Positions 8,456-17,800 of a stretch of 48,945 nucleotides of DNA are shown piece by piece. This DNA comes from an uncultured Methanobrevibacter sp. (GTDB taxonomy: Archaea > Methanobacteriota > Methanobacteria > Methanobacteriales > Methanobacteriaceae): contig NZ_CAMJUE010000009.1 of NCBI RefSeq assembly GCF_946408925.1, positions 1 through 48,945 of the forward strand, written 5' to 3'. The notes under the pieces are model-generated. The model did not search any database, was not told the DNA's origin, and worked only from the letters and a program-made list of their open reading frames with translations. The translations under genes were made by a program, and so were the position numbers. Each line of letters begins with the position of its first letter. Position 1 is the first letter of the stretch.

Positions 8456-8845
8456 ATGGTTTTAAAAGATAAATTGTATGGGAATCAATTTGAAAGAAAT
8501 GTTGTGGGCAAAGCCATTAAATCTATAAGTAACAAATGGACATTTTACATATTAAAAGACTTGTTTTTAGGAAAAAAACATTTCACGCAATTTCAGGAAA
8601 ATCGTCCAAACCTGGACAATAAATCCCTTACAAGATGCCTTAAATCCATGGAAAAGAATGATTTAATTGAAAAAAATGTTAAAAATCATGAAACTGAATA
8701 TGTTTTAACTTCAAAAGGAAGAAAATTAAATAAGGTGTTCTATGAATTAATTATTTTCTCATTGGATACTCATGAAGGAGATTTTTACACGGATGAGGAA
8801 ATTGATTTCATTAAAAAATCATATGTAAATATTCTTGAATTATGA
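8456..8845 (+). CDS. HxlR-family winged-helix transcriptional regulator
   Basis: The 129-residue product has the HxlR/MarR-like pattern: 'ISNKWTFYILKDLFLGKKHF' for the first helices, then 'NLDNKSLTRCLKSMEKNDLI' for the recognition helix, then a wing near 'ETEYVLTSKGRKL'. Many family members carry a Cys before the 'GKW' motif that senses redox state. Here that position has no Cys (the only one is in the recognition region), so thiol sensing of the classical kind is unlikely. It probably represses the divergent exporter. The downstream secreted protein starts just after this stop codon and is likely co-transcribed. Confidence 0.8.
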   Translation: MVLKDKLYGNQFERNVVGKAIKSISNKWTFYILKDLFLGKKHFTQFQENRPNLDNKSLTRCLKSMEKNDLIEKNVKNHETEYVLTSKGRKLNKVFYELIIFSLDTHEGDFYTDEEIDFIKKSYVNILEL

Positions 8846-8856
8846 TCGGTGAAAAT

Positions 8857-9291
8857 ATGATGTATAAAAGCATTATTCTTGTAATTATTTTAAGTTTAAT
8901 AACTTGCACTGCAGTTAGCGGAGATGAAAGTATGGGCGGCATGATTAAAATAAAGATTAATGATGTGGCATTTGATGTGAAGTTGGAGAATAATTCTGCA
9001 ACACAGGAACTGGTTAAGGAATTGGAGAAAGGAAACATCACTGTTAATGCAACAGAATATGGGGGCTTTGAGAAAGTTGGTGATTTGGGTTTATCACTTC
9101 CGACAACTGATGAAAATATCAATACTTCTCCTGGAGATATAGTGTTGTATCAGGGAAATCAAATATCTCTCTTTTACGGTTCACATTCATGGAGCTATAC
9201 AAAATTGGGCAAAATAGAAAATATTGATTCCAATCAGCTTAAAGAGGTTTTAGGCTCAGGTAATGCCACATTAGTTTTGAGTTTGAAATGA
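8857..9291 (+). CDS. Secreted cyclophilin-like fold protein
   Basis: The product has 144 residues from the ATG at 8857, which has GGTG at 8848-8851 with a 5-nt spacer; an earlier in-frame ATG at 8842 overlaps the regulator stop. A signal peptide ('SIILVIILSLITCTAVSG') is followed by a domain with the hallmarks of the small cyclophilin-like family (Cyclophil_like2): 'PGDIVLYQGNQISLFYG', 'SHSWSYTKLGKIE' and a C-terminal 'LVLSL' strand. The fold is shared with peptidyl-prolyl isomerases, but these small members have no established activity. It sits outside the cell or anchored in the membrane. Co-transcription with the HxlR regulator is inferred from the 11-nt gap. Confidence 0.75.
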   Translation: MMYKSIILVIILSLITCTAVSGDESMGGMIKIKINDVAFDVKLENNSATQELVKELEKGNITVNATEYGGFEKVGDLGLSLPTTDENINTSPGDIVLYQGNQISLFYGSHSWSYTKLGKIENIDSNQLKEVLGSGNATLVLSLK

Positions 9292-9352
9292 TATGTTGTT
9301 CTAAATGGAGAATAAGGGGATGTAATGTTATTTTTAGACAGGAATATTTAAG

Positions 9353-9360
9353 TTTATATA
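9353..9360 (+). promoter_or_regulatory. TATA box TTTATATA of a possible small RNA
   Basis: TTTATATA lies about 25 bp before the first hairpin of the candidate RNA starting near 9384. An A-rich upstream element (gaatattta) precedes it. No start codon follows at a suitable distance with an open frame, which argues for a non-coding transcript. Confidence 0.4.
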
Positions 9361-9383
9361 TGTTATTCAATAATAGAATTATA

Positions 9384-9500
9384 CAAGGGATTTACTTTTA
9401 AGTAAACCTCTATTAAGACGCAAAAAATGTTTTATGATTAATGTCTAATACGGGATATTGCAGGGATTTTTCTCTGCAATAGGACATTATCTTATTTTTT
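9384..9500 (+). ncRNA. Candidate small structured RNA with two hairpins and a T-run end
   Basis: Hairpin 1: TTTACTT 9391-9397 pairs with AAGTAAA 9400-9406, extended by AGGG/CTCT-type pairs to 9386-9411. Hairpin 2: inner stem TATTGCAG 9456-9463 with CTGCAATA 9474-9481, plus outer stem TAATGTC 9439-9445 with GACATTA 9483-9489 and a one-sided internal loop (9446-9455, 'taatacggga'). T6 at 9495-9500 could end transcription. A TATA box lies at the right distance upstream. It could be a free small RNA or a long leader element. I do not recognise a known family. Confidence 0.4.
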
Positions 9501-9935
9501 AAAACTTGATTAATTTAATTCTTATCTAGTTTTTGTTAAGAAACCATATAATTTAAACATATTATCACCATCCGATTTAAAATAGTTTAGGTTAATATAT
9601 CATGTTGACTATTTTTTTTTACGGGGTTTGTCAATAAATCCTTAATTTGATAATTTTACTTATTTTTTCTATTTGACTATTAAATTATCCTCTATTTTCT
9701 TTTTATTCCTTTTAAAATTCTCATTTTTAATTTTTTCAAAAATTTTTATTTTGGCATTTTTTGATGTTTGTTAAGTTTGCCTATTTCTTTTTTCAATTAT
9801 TTCAAAATCTTATTTCAATTTGGGATGTCCTGTTGAACTGCATCTTTTTTATTCAGTGATGTGCGGATAATTATTATTCTTTTTTTAAGAGCATTTAATT
9901 ATAATTAATTAAATATATATAATATAATACAATGA
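9501..9935 (+). other. Very AT-rich intergenic region with promoter of the next adhesin
   Basis: Many T-runs and no open frame with a ribosome binding site. Near its end, ttaaatatatataatataat (9909-9928) can serve as TATA box for the adhesin start at 9936, only about 15-25 nt away, so that transcript may be leaderless or start at a downstream TTG. Confidence 0.4.
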
Positions 9936-12900
9936 TTGTGGGGCAGGATTTTGAAAAACATTAAATTCATTGCATTTATTTCGCTATTGTTATTCCTATT
10001 GGTTGTTCCGGTCAGCTGTGCTATGGATAGTGAAACATTAATTGCAGATGATAATAACTCAACTGACTACTATTTTGATATTGGCGCTGACAAGGATGGG
10101 GATGGTCAAAAGGAAACACCATTCAATAATTTTACTTCAATAAGAGTCAATGACAACTCAACAATCCACATGGCCAAGGGTGAATATGTTTTAAATGAAA
10201 GCAGGGAATTTTCAAACATCTCATTTTATGGTGAAAGTCCCCAAAAAACCGTTCTCAACGGTAATGGAACAGCTTTAACAATCAATGGTGTTGTAAACTT
10301 TAAAAATCTCACACTGACCAACTTCAAAATCAGCAATGCAGGAGATTTGAACGGATTCAATGTCATATTCAATAACCTGATTTCCACACCAGTTAAAAAC
10401 AATGATTTTGGAGGGGCAATCTATGCGCCATCAAATAAAAACATTTATCTCGACAACTGCACATTTTTTGATAATCACGCCCAATATGGCGGAGCAATCT
10501 ATGCAAACGGCGGAAATCTGACAATTGTCAACTCACTGTTCCATAATGTTTATGCCTTCAATTACGGAGGGGCTATTGTTGGAAATTCAAGACTTAAGGC
10601 AATAATCAACAATACCCGTTTTTTCAATGTCAAATCAATAGATGATGCCGGAGGAGCAATATATCTTCTATCATCAAGCTTAATTGCTTATAACTTGACA
10701 ATAGCAAATGCATCATCAACATTCGGCCCTGCAATAACTGCGCTAAGATCAGATTTGAACATTTCAAACTCCTTATTTGAAAACAACACCGCAAGATATG
10801 AAGGGGGAGCAGTTTATGCAGTCTATGGTTCCGTTTCACTGAATTCATCCAGATTCATCAGCAACTCCGCACGCAATGGTGGGGCAGTATTTATTGATGA
10901 TGCGACTGTCTTAAACATTACAAATAATGATTTCATCAATAATTCCGCAACAAGCTATGCCGGTGCGATATATTGTCTTTTGAAAAGCACTCTAAATCTT
11001 TCAGGCAACAATTTTAACAATAATTCAGCGGAATTATATGATGATATATACAATTCCACAATGGTTAATCTCGATATAGGCAATGGAAACTATACATTAT
11101 ACATTTACAATCAAACCTATAACTTAACAATGGCTGACAAATATGATTTAAGGGATTACGGATGGGTGACACCTGTCAAAAACCAGTATGATGGCGGAAA
11201 CTGCTGGGCATTTGCGGCAATGGCTTCACTTGAATCATGTATCTTGAAGGCATCCGGTGAGGTTCTTGATTTGTCTGAAGAGAACATGAAAAACCTGATG
11301 GCATACTATTCAGATTATGGACGCAACATCAGGGCTCCAAATGATGGTGGAGACAATGACATGCCTGTGGGCTATCTTGTAAGCTGGCTTGGACCGGTAA
11401 GTGAGGATGATGAAAAATACGATGATTTAAGTCACATCTCACCGGTGCTCAAAAGCCTGATGCATGTTCAAAACGTGCTGTTTTTAAAAAGGGATAATTT
11501 CACAGACAACAATCCAATCAAGCAGGCCATACTGAAATATGGTGCCGTTGCAACTACTATGTTTTATAATATTTCTTATGTTTACAAATACGGCGGTAAG
11601 AATATTGTTTATCATTGCTATGAAGGTAACTCTTCCACAAATCATGCTGTAGCCATTGTCGGATGGGATGATACTTTAAATGTCAATGGCAAAGCAGGTG
11701 CTTGGATTGTTAAAAACAGTTGGGGTCCAAATTGGCCTGAAAAGTTTGATGGTGATGGATACTTCTATGTTTCATATTATGATGTGGCATTTGCAAGGCC
11801 TGGAAACTATGCTTCATACACTTTCATTCTAAACGATACCCAAAGATTTGACAGGAATTACCAATATGACATTTCAGGGGTCACCGATTATTTCTGGTTT
11901 ACCTCCAATCAGGTTTGGTATGAAAACGCTTATCATGCAACAGACAACGAATTTTTATCTGCAGTTTCAACATATTTCAACAAGAACACCCAATGGGAAA
12001 TAAACGTCTATGTCAACAGCAGACTGCAGACCGTACAGAACGGAACCGCAGCTCCGGGCTATTACACCATCAACCTGGACAGTCCGATTCCATTGGCTAA
12101 GGGAGATCTATTTGAGATAATGTTCAAGATAAAGGTTGACGGTGATGTTGCTTTTCCAATTTCCGAGGACATGTCACTTACAAAATGCACATACATGCCC
12201 AATGTGTCATTTGTAAGCTACGACTTTGGGAGTCACTGGTATGACCTGTATGATTTGGTGCACTACTATCCAAGCATTTATGCATTCAATCACCATTATG
12301 CATCCCAAGTGGCTTGCATTAAAGGATTTACACAGTTCAAGACATTAAATTCAACCATTAAAAGCATCAACGTTACATATGACAGTCTGGATTTGTTTAA
12401 CATTGTTGCAAGTCTTTTTGATGAGGATAACAATACAGTTAAAAACGGCAATGTCACATTCACAATTGACGGTGAAAACCATACTGTTGAGGTTTATAGA
12501 GGATTAGCTTCTCTTCAAATATCTCTGGGTCTTGGCTGCCATAACATTTCAGCATCATTCAGCTCACCAAATTACTATTCCTCATATTCAATCACCGCCT
12601 ATAAAGTGCTGCCGGTGAATCTGGATGTGAATGTCACAGTTGCTCAGGACTTCAACAATGCATTCATCACCTTTAACATTTCACAGCCGATAAACGAGAC
12701 ACTCCTAATCAGTATCAATTGCATTAACACTACTGTTAACTCAACTGATGGTGTATACGTCCTGAATTTAACAGACCTTGACTATGGTAATTATAAAATC
12801 AGCATTAAGGTAGTTAATGAGTTTTATAACTGCACAAATTCAACATCTTTCTTTGTAAATGTCAAAAGGACTCAGGTAATTCTCGATAATCTGACCACTT

Positions 12901-14669
12901 TCTATAAAAGTGGTGAAGGATTAAATATCATTTTGCTTGATGAGTTAGGCCAAAAATTAAACAGCACTCAAGTAAAAATAGTTTTAAATAATGAAACTTA
13001 TCTGAAAACCACAGATGGTGATGGCAACCTCTTTTTGGATATTGATTTGGATGTGGGAAACTATACATTGGAGGTTTACTTTGAAGGGGATGGCCTGCAT
13101 GTCAAATCACAAAACTCCTCTCAAATAAATATCACTCCATCAAAAACAAGGATAGATATTGCCGGTATCTCCTATGATTCATTTAATCTCTTTAACATTA
13201 CAGTTAATGTATATGATCAGTTAAACAGAATTTTAGGAAATGACAATTTGACACTTACAGTCAATGGTCATATATATTCTCCAGATAAGCTGATTCCATT
13301 CGTTGTTGGATTGAACAATATTTCAGCACTCTTTAACTCTTCAAATTACTATTCATCATATCTGAACACTACGTTTAATGTATCTCCTGTGCTTTTGAAT
13401 GTTGAAATCAGTGTCGTTCAGGACTTTAACAGAGCTTATGTCACATTCACTCTTTCACAGAAAGTAAATGAAACACTCTTAATTAATATTAATCATGATA
13501 ATTGTTCTGCTAAATCATTCAATGGGGTTTATGTTTTGAATCTGACTGATATGGATTACGGTGAGTACAGAATTGATGCTTTAATTGACAGTGACTTTTA
13601 TGATGGTGAAAATTCAACCACATTATTTGTAAATGTTAAAAGAACTCATATTGAAGTGGAAAACATGACAACAATCTACAACAGTGGTGATTTCTTCATT
13701 GCTAAACTTAAAGACCAGTTCGGCCAGCCTGTCGCAAATAGGACTGTCAGGTTCAATTTAAATAATGAATTCTATTATAATCTCACCAATGATGAGGGGA
13801 TTGCCGTTTTATCTGTCAGTATAACAAATTCCGTTCGCGCTGATGTTTCATTTGAAAGCGATGAGTTGTATGTGGGATGTGTGAACTCATCAAAAATCAC
13901 AGTCAAATCATCAGTCAGTCTGCCGGCAACTAAGAAATATGCCTTAAATTCAGTATATGAAGTTTCACTACTTGATAAAAAGGGAAATCCTTTAAACAGC
14001 ACTCAAATTACAATAAGAATTAACAATGTTGACTATTCGGTTAAAACCGATATTAAAGGCAATGCTGAGTTTACTATACCTCTCCATTATGGTAATTATG
14101 ATGTTTATATTAAAAACCCTGATACCGATGAAATCCTATCTCAAAATATTGATGTTGTCAAAAGAATAACTGAAAACAGAGACATGTCAGTATATTACGG
14201 CAAATGTCCTTATTATAAAGTCCGTGTCTGTGATGACAATGGCAATTATATAAGTGGAATATTGGTCAAGTTCACCATCAACAAAAAAGTTTACAATCTA
14301 AAAACGGATAGTAAAGGTTATGCTTCACTTAAAATAAATTTGAAATCAGGAAAATATACAATAACTGCAACATATAAGGGATACTCTGTATCAAACAAGA
14401 TCACTGTCAAACCAACACTGATAACCAAAAACAAATCAATCAAAAAGGGTAAAACTCTCAAGTTCACAGCCAAACTTTTAAACAAGAACGGCAAAGCATT
14501 GAAAAACAAGAAAATCACATTCAAAATCAAAGGTAAAATCTATAAGGCTAAAACCAACAAGAAAGGTATCGCCACCATTAAAATAAAGAACTTAAAACGT
14601 GGTAAATACACTATAACCACCAAATATGGAAAACTTAAAAACACCAATAGAATTACAGTTAAAAAATAA
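9936..14669 (+). CDS. Adhesin-like protein with papain-like (C1A) cysteine peptidase domain, copy 1
   Basis: The 1577-residue product has a signal peptide (ends near residue 30, 'PVSCAMD'), beta-helix repeats with 'GGAIY' units (about 45-385), and a C1A peptidase domain (about 399-630). The peptidase has the oxyanion Gln in 'VTPVKNQYDGGNCWAFA' and catalytic Cys423, His570 ('NHAVAIVGWDD') and Asn594 ('VKNSWGPNWP'). A lectin-like module (about 650-790, 'TDNEFLSAVSTYF') follows, then Ig-like modules and a lysine-rich C-terminal domain. All residues needed for catalysis are present. Substrate is unknown: surface proteins, its own array or peptide cross-links are possibilities. The TTG at 9936 is the first in-frame start; a TTG at 9951 is an alternative. 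First of three tandem paralogues. Confidence 0.85.
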   Translation: MWGRILKNIKFIAFISLLLFLLVVPVSCAMDSETLIADDNNSTDYYFDIGADKDGDGQKETPFNNFTSIRVNDNSTIHMAKGEYVLNESREFSNISFYGESPQKTVLNGNGTALTINGVVNFKNLTLTNFKISNAGDLNGFNVIFNNLISTPVKNNDFGGAIYAPSNKNIYLDNCTFFDNHAQYGGAIYANGGNLTIVNSLFHNVYAFNYGGAIVGNSRLKAIINNTRFFNVKSIDDAGGAIYLLSSSLIAYNLTIANASSTFGPAITALRSDLNISNSLFENNTARYEGGAVYAVYGSVSLNSSRFISNSARNGGAVFIDDATVLNITNNDFINNSATSYAGAIYCLLKSTLNLSGNNFNNNSAELYDDIYNSTMVNLDIGNGNYTLYIYNQTYNLTMADKYDLRDYGWVTPVKNQYDGGNCWAFAAMASLESCILKASGEVLDLSEENMKNLMAYYSDYGRNIRAPNDGGDNDMPVGYLVSWLGPVSEDDEKYDDLSHISPVLKSLMHVQNVLFLKRDNFTDNNPIKQAILKYGAVATTMFYNISYVYKYGGKNIVYHCYEGNSSTNHAVAIVGWDDTLNVNGKAGAWIVKNSWGPNWPEKFDGDGYFYVSYYDVAFARPGNYASYTFILNDTQRFDRNYQYDISGVTDYFWFTSNQVWYENAYHATDNEFLSAVSTYFNKNTQWEINVYVNSRLQTVQNGTAAPGYYTINLDSPIPLAKGDLFEIMFKIKVDGDVAFPISEDMSLTKCTYMPNVSFVSYDFGSHWYDLYDLVHYYPSIYAFNHHYASQVACIKGFTQFKTLNSTIKSINVTYDSLDLFNIVASLFDEDNNTVKNGNVTFTIDGENHTVEVYRGLASLQISLGLGCHNISASFSSPNYYSSYSITAYKVLPVNLDVNVTVAQDFNNAFITFNISQPINETLLISINCINTTVNSTDGVYVLNLTDLDYGNYKISIKVVNEFYNCTNSTSFFVNVKRTQVILDNLTTFYKSGEGLNIILLDELGQKLNSTQVKIVLNNETYLKTTDGDGNLFLDIDLDVGNYTLEVYFEGDGLHVKSQNSSQINITPSKTRIDIAGISYDSFNLFNITVNVYDQLNRILGNDNLTLTVNGHIYSPDKLIPFVVGLNNISALFNSSNYYSSYLNTTFNVSPVLLNVEISVVQDFNRAYVTFTLSQKVNETLLININHDNCSAKSFNGVYVLNLTDMDYGEYRIDALIDSDFYDGENSTTLFVNVKRTHIEVENMTTIYNSGDFFIAKLKDQFGQPVANRTVRFNLNNEFYYNLTNDEGIAVLSVSITNSVRADVSFESDELYVGCVNSSKITVKSSVSLPATKKYALNSVYEVSLLDKKGNPLNSTQITIRINNVDYSVKTDIKGNAEFTIPLHYGNYDVYIKNPDTDEILSQNIDVVKRITENRDMSVYYGKCPYYKVRVCDDNGNYISGILVKFTINKKVYNLKTDSKGYASLKINLKSGKYTITATYKGYSVSNKITVKPTLITKNKSIKKGKTLKFTAKLLNKNGKALKNKKITFKIKGKIYKAKTNKKGIATIKIKNLKRGKYTITTKYGKLKNTNRITVKK

Positions 14670-14676
14670 TATTTAA

Positions 14677-14704
14677 ACTCTATTTTTTCTTTTTTTATCT
14701 TTTA
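14677..14704 (+). terminator. T-rich archaeal terminator after adhesin copy 1
   Basis: Poly-T tracts (ctattttttctttttttatc and following) start about 10 nt after the stop codon, without a strong hairpin. Oligo-T alone is sufficient for termination in archaea. Confidence 0.5.
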
Positions 14705-14716
14705 ATTAAATACCTA

Positions 14717-14802
14717 TTTATATCATAAAAAACTTAAATACTATTATTCTATACATTTAACCAATTTTTAGTGTTTAAATTGGTATAATGGAGGTAAATT
14801 AT
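14717..14802 (+). promoter_or_regulatory. Promoter and ribosome binding site deciding a TTG start
   Basis: A TATA-like tttatatca lies near 14717-14725. GGAGGT at 14790-14795 overlaps the upstream ATG (14788) and is 7 nt before TTG 14803, so TTG 14803 is the better start. Confidence 0.5.
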
Positions 14803-17800
14803 TTGAAGAGAATGCAATTTATTACATTAACATCAATTTTGCTTTTTACATTGATTCTCATACCTGCCACTTTTGCGGTTGAAAATCAGACAGTAATGGC
14901 AAGCGGTAATGAAACCATTTCATCTGATGTTAATGAGGATATGCTAAGCAATCATTATTATTTCGATGCATCACTTGACAATGATAAAGGAGACGGCTCA
15001 ATGTACAATCCATACCAGAAATTGACTCCCTATAGGGTTAAAGCCAATTCAGTTCTTCATTTGGATGATGGAGAATATAATTTCAACAGCAATGCGGAAT
15101 TCAATAATGTGACAATGATTGGTGAAGGTTCACAAAACACCATCATAAAAAATGCAGTCATTACCTCTTCAAATTCTTTGACACTCTATAATCTTACCTT
15201 TGCAGATTCCACATTTAAAATGCGCAATGATCTAACCGCAGTTAACTGCATATTCACCAATTCATCTTCTACAAAGTATGGTGGTGTAATTTTCCCGGAA
15301 GAGGGTAAGGTTGTTGAAATCACTCTTGACGGATGTACCTTTTCAGGTAATGATGCGGTTTGCGGAGGGGCAATCTATATGAACGAGGGTGTTTTAAACA
15401 TTAAAAATTCACTGTTCATTAATAACCATGCCCAATTATTCGGCGGAGCCATCGCATCTCTAAGATCCAGTGTAACCTTTGATAATGTCACTGCTAGAAA
15501 CAATAAGGCAGGAGGAGATGGAGGAGTGGTCTGGTCCCTTTATGGTGATTTCAAAATGTATAATTCTACCTTAACAGGCAATCATGCGGAAAATGGTGCC
15601 GGACTGTTCATAGATGAGGCAGATTATAACATAATAATTAATAACAGGTTTATTGATAATGTTCCGCTGATTCGTGCAAGCTTATTTTCATTCTATAATT
15701 CCAATTCAACAATCAGGGACAATGAATATTCGGACAGTGGTGATTTATATGAGACATCTGATTTGGATTTCATCGGAAACGGCAACTATACATTATACAA
15801 TTCACCTTCCATTGAAATTACAGACATTCCATCAAAATATGATTTGCGTCAGCTTGGTTATGTCACTCCTGTCAAAAACCAGGGAAATGACGGTAACTGC
15901 TGGGCTTTTGCAACATTAGCCACACTTGAGTCCTGCATACTTAAGGCATTGGGAGAAAGCTTTGATCTGTCAGAATCCAATGTCAAGAATCTTTTCGGAA
16001 GATACAGTGACTATGGCTGGACTCTGGAAACCAATAAGGGAGCATATGCATCATCCGGATATAACCATTTAATAAGCTGGCTGGGTCCTGTTTTGGAAAA
16101 GGATGACCCATATATTGTTGGAACAATATACTCAAAAGTATTTAACAGTTTGATGCATGTTCAAAATGTATTATATCTCCAAAGAAACAATTTCACAGAC
16201 AATGATGAAATCAAAAAGGCTATAATGACCTATGGTGCGGTATACACTCCGGTTTATGCTAACTTTGATGGTAATGGTCATCAGTATTATAATGGAGAAA
16301 AAAGCGCAAACCATGCTATTGTAATTGTCGGATGGGATGATGACATGACATTCAGCGGAGCTCCCGGAAAAGGAGGATGGATTATCAAAAACAGTTGGGG
16401 CGCTTCATGGAGAGGTACCGGGTATGGATATGTCTCATATTATGATGTTACCTGTGCTCCAATTGGAAAAGCGGATTCCGTATTCACATTTATCCTGAAT
16501 GATACCATGAAATATGACAAGAACTATCAGCATGACGTTCAGGGAAAATCAGATTTCTTTTTAAACTCATCAAGCTCAGTCTGGTATAAGAATAAATTCA
16601 CATCAACAGAAAACGAGTATCTTGCGGCGGTTTCAACAATGTTTGACAAGCAGGCAAACTACACCTTTTCAGTTTATGTCAACGGTGAATTGAAACTCAC
16701 ACAATCCGGCAGTACAAAACCGGGCTACTACACTTTTAACCTTGATGAAATAATTCCTTTAAGCAAAGGGGATGTTTTTGAAGTCGTATTTAATATAACT
16801 GTTGTTGGCGATGCAGGTGTTCCAATCGCAGAAAAGGTCAGCTTCAATAAATATTACTATAAGCAAAACATTTCATTTATAAGCTATGATGGCGTAAACT
16901 GGGCTGATTTATTTGACTTGAAATGGAAATACACTACCCATTCATATGATTCATCCGTAGCATGTATCAAGGCATTCACTTATTTAAAAAAAATAGGCAC
17001 CAATGTCAAACTAAGTTTGGACAACATCAGAGACACCACTTTGGATTTGATTGCCGCTGTATATAACCAATGGGGATATGCTGTAAATCATGGAACTGTC
17101 ACTTTCAATGTTTCAGGAACCGAACATGCCGTCAGTGTTGTAAACGGAGTTGCCAAATTATGTGATGTCATGTTTAATGTGGGAGTTAATAATTTCACTG
17201 CCGCATTCAGCAATTCAGGATATGAAGATTCCTTAAATTATACACTATTCGACAAGAATCCAATCAATACAACAATCGAATTCAATGAAATAGGCCAACA
17301 TAATGAAGTGACAATTTCAGCTTGTGTGAGGGATGATAAGGGAATGCCTGTGAATTATGGTGATGTCACATTCAATATTGAAGGCATGAACTATACAGTC
17401 AGAATCACAGACGGAATGGCAAGCATAAATCATACATTCGCAAATCTCGGGGAAAATAACATAACCGCATACTACAACGGTAATTATTCATACTGCAAGT
17501 CAAATGTTACCAAATCCATTTTCGTTTTATTGATAAACACAGAAATCTCATTAACAGTACTAAGCGATTACAATCCGTTTAATATTGTTGCAGAAATAGT
17601 TGATGAGAATGGAAATCCGGTGAAAAAAGGCTTTGTGGTATTTTCAGTTGATGGTCAGGCTTACCTTATTGATGTGACTGACGGTAGGGCCAATTTCACA
17701 TATTCCTTTACAAAAATGGGCATTAATAATGTATCAGCGGTTTATGGGGATAACGGCTACATTTACAATTCCTCAAAAACCAACAGATCAATTGAAGTTT

